DNA of 64,000 nucleotides from assembly GCF_001649575.2 (NCBI RefSeq), contig NC_051443.1:14186223-14250222 (forward strand), in the 5' to 3' direction. This DNA comes from Kryptolebias marmoratus (taxonomy: Eukaryota > Chordata > Actinopteri > Cyprinodontiformes > Rivulidae). Of this stretch, positions 1 through 9,700 are shown in pieces; positions within the stretch are counted from its first letter, which is position 1, and every line of letters begins with the position of its first letter. Position numbers and translations under genes: made by a program. The notes under the pieces are model-generated. The model searched no databases. It saw only the letters and a list, made by a program, of their open reading frames with translations, and had not been told where the DNA came from.

Positions 1-170
1 TATGTTCATCATAAGGGGTCTTCGGGCTGCACTTCGTCTGGCCCCTCACCTAGGACCTGTCTGCCTTGGGTGACCCTACTAGGGGCATGAAGCCCCTGAC
101 AGCATAGCTCCTAGGATCATTGGGACACTCAAACCCCTCCACCACGATAAGGTGGCAGCCCAGGGAGAGG
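1..170 (-). mobile_element. LINE-like repeat fragment (probably RTE 5' region)
   Basis: GC-rich block in the intron upstream of the penultimate nop14 exon. Read on the minus strand it runs from a segment 'ccaccttatcgtggtggagg' through 'gggtcaccca' to the window edge. I recognise this as a dispersed fish sequence type usually found at the 5' side of RTE-like LINEs. No usable reading frame survives. The left edge is cut by the window. The family name is from memory and is the uncertain part. Confidence 0.45.
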
Positions 171-171
171 C

Positions 172-390
172 TAAAAGTAGCATAAGAAGACAAAATAAAA
201 TAAATGTTTTTGAAGGAATTAAAGAGATCTCAGTATATTTCTGTTGGAGAAATATTTGAAAAGTATAAAAGTTTAAACACCAAAAGTCAAAGCACTCATC
301 TCCTGAATGAGCTGAACGTTTTGACATGTGAACGGCTAAAATATCACAAAGTATGCAAAAGTAGCATCACAAACAAATATACGGTGAGAC
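172..390 (+). repeat. Dispersed repeat, family C (CTAAAA-associated), copy 1
   Basis: This AT-rich stretch has the same order of words as 51830-52050: 'agcataagaagacaaaa', then 'aaagagatctc', then 'gaaaagtataaaagt', then 'ggctaaaat', then 'caaacaaat'. Two copies 51 kb apart with the same order show a dispersed element. It lies in the nop14 intron. The open frame inside (204-398) is a by-product of the repeat and is not called as a gene. Confidence 0.6.
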
Positions 391-467
391 CTAAATGAGG
401 AAAGCAACAAGGAGAAGCTAACGTGTGTCTGAATAACCGATCCGTTTGTTCACTTTGGTTTTAATAG

Positions 468-623
468 CTTGGACTACGGAAAGAAGCGCGGCTGCACCAG
501 AGAGGAGAGAGAAAAGGAGCGGCTGAAGCACAAGTACAAGAAAGAGTTCAAGGGCGCCCTGAGGGAGATCAGGAAGGACACGCGCTTCCTGGCCAGGGAG
601 AAGCTCGACGAAGTCATGAGCAG
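468..623 (+). CDS. nop14: Nucleolar protein 14, penultimate coding exon
   Basis: NOP14 is a nucleolar U3/SSU-processome protein needed for 18S rRNA maturation and 40S export. After the acceptor 'ttttaatag' and one leftover base, the frame reads LDYGKKRG, then EFKGALREIRKD, then FLAREKLDEVMSR, ending at donor CAG|gtgtgg. This matches the basic C-terminal region of NOP14 (human has LEYGKKRG and EFKGAVREIRKD). The last codon is split AG|G and completes in the next exon. Earlier exons lie left of the window. The assignment rests on recognised motifs and the consistent join to the terminal exon. Confidence 0.93.
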
Positions 624-718
624 GTGTGGAGAAAACCCAAAGCTGCCATGTAGCTGTGACCCAAAGGCCACCCTCCTCCCTACGCCTTTAACACATTTAT
701 ATTCGCTTTGTGTTTCAG

Positions 719-815
719 GGATGCAGAGAGGAAGAGGAAGGTGAAGGAGCTGCTCGGCGGTTTGGCCACTCAGGAGGGAGAGTGGAAAGCCCTGAAGAGA
801 AAAAAGAAAAAGTGA
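719..815 (+). CDS. nop14: Nucleolar protein 14, terminal coding exon and stop
   Basis: The exon follows acceptor 'gtgtttcag'. Its first base completes the split Arg codon, then it reads DAERKRKVKELL, LATQEGEWKALKRKKKK and stop TGA at 813-815. The lysine-rich end is typical of the NOP14 C-terminus and serves as a nucleolar/nuclear localisation tail. The intron is only 95 bp (624-718). A possible polyadenylation signal ATTAAA lies 9 bp past the stop (824-829), another near 960. The gene runs convergently toward snca. Confidence 0.93.
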
Positions 816-2150
816 AATCCAAAATTAAAGTCTTCATCAGTTTGTTTTATTTTTTCATATGGACTTGTGTCACTGAGCAGCTCAACACCTGCACAAGGCA
901 AACATTTATAAAAAATACAGTAACAAGTTGTAGTTTTATAGAGTTTCCATTGTTTTCTTATTAAAAGGTTCTAAATGTGAACTTGATACCGATCCGTTTG
1001 GTCATCTATCCTCACATCAGTGTTCAAATACAGGAGTGATACACGATCTTCGTGGTGTTGCATGTTTTGTACATTTTGTTTTTTTCACTAACCATGTCAC
1101 TTATTTAAATTTACATTCAGATGCTGATTATATAAAGAGGAACTCAGCATTCTTCAGTAACAACAGGGAGAAACGAGGTTCCTTCTAACTCCTTTTTTCT
1201 CTCCGAAGGCATTGCTGTTATTATGTTAAAGAGAAATCACATTTATGGGACAGGTTGGCTCTTATGTCTTAAAGCTTGTGACCTGCTTTTGTTAAAATAA
1301 CCTCCAAATAATTTCCTCCTCCCACCTTTTCTTGTATGTCCACTGGTAGAGGGGTACATCCTTGTCCAAACATTAATTTGGCTCTTTTAGTTCATTTAAT
1401 TAACTGCATCAACTTAGCTGTTTATTTAACACAGGAAGCTTTATAATCGTGTGAAAAAAGGGCATAAGTAGCATCAAACGAGTTTAAAATCTTTTGACTT
1501 TAAGGCGTTTGATGTTTTTCCTATTTATTGTGAAACTGTCGGATTTAGGAGGAATCCCAGAAGTGAACTTTGTCGTGCAACAGTTTGATCACGTTTGAGC
1601 GTCTGACAGAACTCGAACAGAACATCTCCACGGTTTGACTGATCGGGTTACCGTTCGTTCTGTGTGGTTGGAACACGTCCAATTTCATTCCAAGTATTCT
1701 GTTTACCTTTAATTTGTTAGTATTCTTTACTTTCCTGCAGGTCCTGATGATCCTTAGTGCGGTTTATGTTGGGTAACGTATGTTTGCAGCTTATTGAGAT
1801 GTTTGAGTTGAATGTTCTGGTCAGCTCTTCGACGTTACTCCTGACCATAGGTTCTCCATCAGGTACTGGATGTTGTGACGTGGTCGCAGTCGTGGCGCCG
1901 CCTCTATGAGCCGACTGTTGGTCCTCGGATGCAGGATGTTGCAGCAGCTGAAGTATGGAAACAGCTGCTGTGATGGGAATCTTCTTGTGTTACGAAGAAG
2001 GCAGCCTTTTCCTGCACAAAACCTGCACTGAGTTTTGTTTCTTGTCATGTCTCATAAGCTGCTATTAGACTATAAAGGATGGAGACGGGAACTATCCCTT
2101 CCGCCGAGAGGCAAAGGTAACTGACCTTAAAAATCGCCAAAAACAATAAA
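816..2150. other. nop14 3' UTR and intergenic spacer
   Basis: The first ~50-150 bases should be nop14 3' UTR (ATTAAA candidates near 824 and 960). The rest is AT-rich unique-looking sequence. The largest open frame (minus, 1821-2048) resembles nothing I know and has no exon signals. I see no gene here. Confidence 0.5.
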
Positions 2151-2925
2151 TGGCTAAAACTCAGTCAGTTTTAGAGATATTGACCTAAAATTAGGCGTGG
2201 TAGTAGCTGAGACTCAACTCCGCAACATGTTCTGAGTGCGAACAGGTTGCACAAGATCTTTGTTAAAATTTTTGCCGTTAATTATTCAGAGTCAACTCCG
2301 TCTTGTCTGTTTGCAAAATATCCCATGAATCACCGGACAGATATTAGTGAAACTCACAGAAAGTAATTATTGGGAGAACATCTACAACTGATTAACTTTT
2401 AAAGCCAGCCCAATTAAAGATGGCCGCTACAACCATCTGATATAAGAAAACACAAAGGCCATAAATCAGCCAGTTTTATAGATATTGAGCTAATATATTG
2501 TGAAGTTGTAGCTGAGAGTTGTTCACATCACATACTCCCGGTGCGACTCATTGTAGATAATTTTTTGCTTAAAACCTTGGCATTATTTGTTTGTCTGTTA
2601 GCAAAATATCTCATGAACCACTTGATCGATTTGATTGAAATTTTTCAGATCATGATTACTGGATGTCCATCCGCAACGGATTCATTTTTGGAGCCAGCCC
2701 AGTTCAACACGGACACCACAGCTAATCAGGGTTAGCCGACGCGGCGGTGGTTATAGCTCAGTCAGTTTGACAGACATCGAGGTCAAATTTGATGTGGTGG
2801 TAGCTGAGAGTCGTTCACAACACATACTCTGAGCCTTCGTGTGAAATTGGAAATGACGTTATTTTTAAGGTTTGACCAAAGCGGCTACAAAAGTAATCAT
2901 TTTTCAACATGAGATAATCTCAGTT
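2150..2925 (+). repeat. Family A ~290-bp tandem/dispersed repeat, cluster 1
   Basis: At least two head-to-tail units. The marker 'gcaaaatat' followed by c/tcatgaa occurs at 2313 and 2601, a period of 288 bp. Other shared words are 'gatggccgc', 'agatattga', 'gtggtagctgagagt' and 'acatactc'. The same ordered words recur at 9.5, 24.3-25.2, 26.9, 34.0, 50.6 and (inverted) 59 kb. It carries no durable reading frame and no terminal structure I can define. It lies between the 3' ends of nop14 and snca. Confidence 0.75.
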
Positions 2926-3084
2926 TAAGCTCTTTTAAAAGGGAACGGGCAATATGAGTTCCTTCAAGCAATGTTAGGCCTTTATAGTCATTTTAAATCT
3001 TAACAATATAGTTGAACCGTTCTTTTTTTCCAGGGTGGACTAAATATACAACATACAACTTCAATGACCTCCAAGAAGACGAAC

Positions 3085-3523
3085 TGGATGCACAAGTTTG
3101 AGTTTATTTTGTTGTACAGGCTCAATTACATTTCATAGGAATTCTGCAAAAAGTAATTAGTCCACACTGTAAAGATTTTCTTTCACGTTTGGATCCAAAT
3201 CAATTCATGACAGAGCACTAAAGCTGAATAGTAGTTCAGAGGCTAAAAAACACAACATGAATGCACAAACAGCTCAGCACGGCATCGAAACACTGATGGG
3301 AAAATAGAGATTCTTCTTCTTCCATTTCAGACAGATCCATGTAAATTGTGCATTTATACAGAGACACTTAGGTGTTTGTAGATTGTGATATAATCCCATG
3401 TTTGTGTTACTGACAGAACCACACATCTGACACAAAACCCCTCCCACACACACAAACACACGCTGTGATCAGGTGGCCTATTCAGTGGGAGGGACTCACT
3501 GTAAACTGACAGCTGGTCACAGA

Positions 3524-3559
<36 letters not shown>

Positions 3560-3737
3560 CATCATTCATTCCCTACAACATTAACACACTTTTACTGTTA
3601 AAGACACAGCACAAACAGAGACGCGCAGACGCCGAGCACAGACTCCATGACAGACCGGAAAACGAGGCACGACGGGACTTGGCAGAGCGACACGGAATGT
3701 TTTCTGAGCTCTGGTCGGCGAAGCTCTCGGGGACAGC
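3085..3737 (-). other. snca: snca 3' UTR with polyadenylation signal
   Basis: This follows the TAA stop at 3738-3740. A minus-strand AATAAA lies at 3103-3108 (TTTATT on plus), so the mRNA should end near 3085 with a ~650-nt 3' UTR. The UTR carries a GT microsatellite (CA on plus, 3525-3558). The open frames here are shadows of this UTR. Confidence 0.65.
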
Positions 3738-6700
3738 TTAGTCGACCTCCTCCTGAGGGGAGAAAGAAAGGAAGAACAGGGAGGTGTGACGGGACTCCAC
3801 GCTTCGTTTTAGGCAAACGATGCGATCGCCTCACAGCATACTGATGTTACATCCCAGACGCTGAAGCTGGGGGGGGGATAACTCCACCCACATCAATTAT
3901 TTATGAACTCTGGCTGCTGACAGTCAGCCTGTGACCTTAGAAGGGTCATGCATCATGAATAAACACTTTCATTCACAGGTGAGTATTAAATAAACTTGTA
4001 AAACAGTGTAAAATGACCACACCGTTTGATAAAATGGTAACAATTATGTACGATTAAAAAAACAAATATTGCATATGTAACACCCTCCTTTTTTTAAACT
4101 TTGGAGCATTTCGAATGCTGCAATTCTTTGATTTTCTCAAAGAAGGGGACACAAAGACTCATCTGTCCAGTCAAATGGGATTTAAAGTGACTGTAAGTGT
4201 GGCCCTCGTAAGAAGTGTGTTTGACATTTATGTAGCACGCAGCTAGCAGGGCACTGCAACAGTGGGAGGTGTGTGATTGGGCTTACCTTCGTCACCTCAG
4301 CCTCTTTAAGAAATGATGAATCCTCATATTGTACTTCAAAGCCATCCTGGAATAATAATAATAAAAAAACAAAGTTCAGACTTCATACAGGTCTTCATCC
4401 TCAGTACTTTTTGTACAGACGTTTTGTTGAGCAGCATGGGATGCTTTGTGTTCTTAAGTCTGCCTTAAAACCACAGTTATGAACAGTAAATATCTTACCT
4501 GTTGCTGCTGTTTTGAAACAACTCCAGTCTCAAACATTTCCTAGCGGGTGATGCAAACATTCATTGATAAACCTGTATATTGCCATGAACTTTGTATCAC
4601 GCAGGTATTTGCATCGAATTCTGTGGATCTTTGCAGGTCCTAATAGCAGCAGCAGCTAGCTTTAGCACTTCTAGTACGGCTTGGAATAGGTTGTGCAGGA
4701 ATATCATCATATTTCTGCCAGAATGATGACGTATTTGAAACTGGCTGATATAAATGTTTATTCGACAGCGTTTTCATGAACCGGTATGAACATTTTTAAA
4801 GTGCAGTTCTGTCAAATAGTTCTCATACATTACCTAAAATTAAACGTCTACACTTTTACACAACGCCGTTTGTTTAGTTCGTCATTGTTTTATCAACCGA
4901 AGACCGTCATACCCTCTATCCATTTTCTTTTACCCACTTCTCCTTTCCGGGTCGCGGGGAGCTGGTGTCTATCTCCAGCCGTCACTGTACGAGAGGCGGG
5001 GGACACCCTGGACAGGTCGCAGGTCCATCACAGGGACACATAGAGACAAACAACCATTCACGCTCTCACCCACACCTAGGGACAATTGTAGCGTTTCCTA
5101 ACATGCATGTTTTTGGTCTGTAGGAGGACTGTTAAACCATTCTTGGGTTAAAAAAAAAATCTAAATGAAAAAAAAAAGACCAGATTGTCCCTTTAAGACA
5201 GGATTCGTTTTGAGGACGGAAGCAACCCACTTTGGTCTTGGCTCCACTCGGACAAGCTGTTCAAAGAGCCGTCTTCAACAGGTAAAATATTTACCCATCT
5301 TCCAGGATGCATAAACTATGAAACTTAAATCAAAATAAGAACCTTTTATTTGTTTATTTCTTTAAAAACTAGAACATCAAACACGTCCTTTTCAGGTAAC
5401 TGAGCAAAGCGACAGTTTGGTTGAGTTTACAAATGAAGCGCTTCAGATACAGCAGCTTCATGTAATAATCCTCTTTAACCAAGAAAACTGATTTAAATTT
5501 GAGGAAGAAATAAATGAAAAATCACGACCCAGAGCTGTTGCCCTGCCCACGCAGCCACGAGAGGCTGTTTCTTGTTTTCTGTTTATCCAATAGGACCTTT
5601 TGGAGTAACAACAGGTTCTGGAAATCTGGCAGACAAATACAAAGACGTCAACAGCTGATTTAAGCTGCTTAGGTAAAAGACTGAAAAAGACGAGGATGGT
5701 TGAAACCCAGAGCAATCGTCATCATCTGTGGCCGCTTTTAGCCGGGGGGCCTCTAAATAAAGGAATGAGGACTAAGGCGCTAATGAAAAATGAAAGTGAC
5801 ACCTCTCCCGTCTCGCCTTGATTACATCGCGTTCTTGAGCCGACCTTCCAGCTCGCAGCGTGCCGACATGTGATCTGATGCCGCCCATCCACCCATCAAA
5901 CAGCCGCCCTGACAGAACCAGTTCCCAACTTTGAGATTTGTTCACTTTAAAGAAAAAAAAACCCCTCATCCACAGCAGGGTTTGAAGAGGACAGCAGCAG
6001 ATGGTCTTGCATCCATTCCTTACACTTCTGTTGTCTCTTTTACGTCCTAGTTTTATCTCCCCCGTCCTTCTACCTTCACAGCCTCTCCGCATCACGACAG
6101 TGACTCACCGGCGACTGTTGAAGTGCCGAAACAGATGAGCAGATTAATCAAACCCGGGCTCTCATCTGTTGGCTTTCGTTTCCTCCGCGCGGCCCGTCTC
6201 TGCGGCTGAAGGACTTTTCCCCCACCTGGCACGAATCTTTTCAATAAAAATCGATCTTAATGACGCCTAATGGCTCCGAGCCGCCTGGGAATGGTGGCTA
6301 AATGAGAACACCGTGCCGCTCTCTGCGTGTCACTGAAAGAAGCAGGGTTTCTTCTTTGAATCTGTTTGTTTTTAAAATCAGCTTTTAATTGAATTTTCGG
6401 AGCAAAGAGACAATGTAAGCAACAGAGGAGCTGACAAACCGTTTTACAGCTGTATACGGCACACATTTACAAATAGATGCGATAAATTCCGCCATGCTTC
6501 ATTGGTAATTAAGAGACAGGCGGGTTTTACAACATTTTACAACAAGCATGCAAAACTGTGTTTATGTTTGTCGGAGATTTGCTATTAGGGTTATCATTTC
6601 CTGCCTCTTGAAGCTGCGTTATAAATCAAGAGGGTAATTAAAGCCAAATTCCATTCACCCCCACTTAAGGCTTACATTCATTTTAACGCCTTATTGATTC

Positions 6701-9700
6701 AGATATATAAGAGTGGAAGCTCAGGAAAGTGGAACTCCAAAGGCTCGACAACAAATAATTAACAAACTCCCATTTGGGCCTTTTAAAAGGTCTCCTGCTC
6801 ACTGTTTAATATATTCTGTGCTGCTGGGAGCTTGTGTGAAATAAAACACAGAGGATAAAATTGTGAATGAAGCTACCACTCAACCAACATGATATGAAAT
6901 AAAACTTCACTTTAATCGTTTATCTATATTACATTTCAAATCAACTTTGTTTTACTAACAAAAAAACATTTCAAATCGTATATTAAGCTAAATTTGGTCT
7001 TGATTTGAATGCCCCTGTTGTGTTTTAATGAAGAACGCTGCAGCAGGTTAACCACTTTGTTTTATCGCCTCTTCTTTTAGCAATAATCTCCGAACTAATG
7101 AGGCAAAACATCTAATGGGGCTTCGGTTTTCAGAAGTACAACACAGGAAGCGCTCCCTACTTTGTCAAAGACTGCTTGGCAAATAATAACCTCAATCAGT
7201 TCACAAAGAATTTTGGAGATTATTCATTATTCATACGGTCGTGTCGGTAAAATAAATCTTAGGTTTGTCACACAGAGAGAGAGAAAAAAGCCAAAACAGT
7301 CATCATGACCGCACTGTTCTTGCATAACATTCCCTGTCAATAAGAAAAGAAGACGTTGCTGTAAATATGAGAGGAAATGGTGCTGAAATCCTAAAAGACC
7401 TGACTGTACTTTGATACTGCAGAGGCTGGGAGAAGAGCGGAGACGGGAGCAGGGAAAAGCGGCCTCAGCTTTAGAACGCAATTTACTTTCAAGTGAATTG
7501 AAGAAATAATTAAGAGGAAATATATGATAGGTGCAGCGACTTCGATCCATCAGCTTAGCCGCTGCTGGCTGAGTAGGTTTTTAGCACTGTGATGCGTCTC
7601 CAATAAGCCATGATGAGCCCCACCTGTGTTGTCGTATTTATTTTCAAAAGTCATAACAATAAACTGTGGCTTAATCAAAACAAATACACATATGATCAGG
7701 ACTAAAAAAAATATGCGAAATGACATTCAAATTAATGATCTAGAATGACAATTATGGCTTAAGAATGATAGTGCCTGAGACTGACGCCCGTATCCAATAA
7801 ATAACATGTGACCACGCCCCCGAGCAATCACCTGGGGTGTAGAAAAACTTGAACACCTATGCCACCATAACAAATAAACAAACTAAAACATTAATTTTGG
7901 CTCTTACAAAAGGTATTACACCCTCTGAGTTCCACATCAATGCATAAATATAATCAGTGTTGAGCATTTGACTTTAAATTGAGACCGTAACATAATGCAT
8001 CGTTTCCTTCCTCTGTTCACCGTCAGCTGATGGTAAAACTGTTGGACTGAGCTTTAAGTGGATTACAGGTTTGTGAAGGTCCAAAACAACCATTTCTATC
8101 CACGTATACGCAGAAGGAACAGTCATTAGTGCTTCGCAGCGTGAAGCTGCAGGTTCAAATCTCACTATCTCCTGCTTAATAACCTCTGGTAAAAAGACAC
8201 CAGCTCCCAACCTCAGGATTAAACGTAGAAAACAAATACACGGGTAAATATACCTCAGGCCTCACAACTCTGCAACCTCACCACTAGAGGGCACTACATT
8301 CCCCACATTGCTCCTTTAACACCTTATTATTAATATCATCAGTTAGCTGCATATAAATGAAATTTTGGAGAAAAATGTTTGAATATTTTTTCAGTATTTT
8401 TTTTTTTTTTTCTTATGTTCCTTTAAAATACCATAAGTATGTTTACAAACTTATGCCCAAAAAGCCACAGCTGGAATTATGTTCCAAGTCTATTAATATT
8501 TTAATCACGTTAATATGTTATTTTTTAAAATGCTGACACCCGATATTAAAAAACTAAACTGGTGTTCATCATAGATTTTTTTTTTAGCTGACTTTACAAA
8601 AACCCTGTCTAGAAAGATTAAGGCAAATATATAAAAGTAAAGAACCCTTTGAGAGGATGAAAGGTGAGTCATTTATCATGTTTGACTTGTGTCTCTACAG
8701 TAAATTGTTTGCTACAGTAAACTGTTTTTGCCTCTTCCTTCTATTTTCTTCTTCTTTTTTCTTCCATTTTGACAAACGAAGGCCAGGCTGACTGATGGAG
8801 AACCCAGGCAGGCAGGCGGTATGTAACAACTTTCATTCCAGATGAGTTCGACACACGGCGGATACAAAAAGTGATGACAAATGACTCAAGGTCAGGGCGC
8901 CATCTTTAACACAGTGACGAGTGTATTTGCAGCTCCCACATGAAATGGAGGGATGTGCTGCGCTGCATTTAATCAGCACTTCAACTAAAACTGAATAAAG
9001 ACAGGAAAACTTCTTAAAATGGTGTTTTATGAACAAAAGAGTAAGAGAAATGGTGTAAGGCTCAGACTGGTTTACTAAAGTAAAGGTTGGAGTAAATAAC
9101 ATAAAAGTCTGATCATATTTAAAATAATTTTTAACAATTTTTTTTTGAAAAAAGGAAGCCAGTTACTCTCCCATAAATTTATTTTTACATTTACTTACAA
9201 ACATTATGTTAAATATTTCAGCATATTTTAAAGCGAGACACTTTAAACTTGTATGGAATTGTCAGGATTATGTCAGGAAATAAAACGTAGCGTTTGAAGG
9301 AATGCTTTATGCTCGGTGCCTTGCATGCCAAAAAGCTCATGTGATGTGTCATTGTTCGAAGTGTGTGTTAGGAATGTCTCACAGGTACCGCCACACCCGA
9401 CTGTAGCTGAGCACCTGGAAAATTAAATGCGTTACAGCTTCTTTTGTGTTTGCTAAGTTTGATCAGCTGTGGTGGCCATCTTTAAATCAGGTTGACGACA
9501 AAAGTTAAATCAGATGTCAATGCACATCTGATGATTACTTTCTAAGAGTTTCATTAAAACCCATCCAGGGTTCACGAGGTGATTTGCTAACAGACAGACG
9601 GCCGATTAACGTTTGGAGTCAAGATGGCTCCTAAAGCTAATCAATCTCAGGCAGCACAAAAATGACTTTAACTCTGTCACTTTTCAAGGTATTGACCTAG

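Noticed and set aside
204..398. Small plus open frame next to nop14
   Set aside because: It lies in a dispersed repeat (family C) inside the nop14 intron and has no protein character.
3598..3834. Minus frame across the snca last exon
   Set aside because: It is in a different frame from EEVD-stop and is intron 5 plus 3' UTR translation.
8101..8215. tRNA-like B box (ggttcaaatctc)
   Set aside because: No A box at the right spacing and no cloverleaf stem pairing. Not a tRNA or clear SINE.
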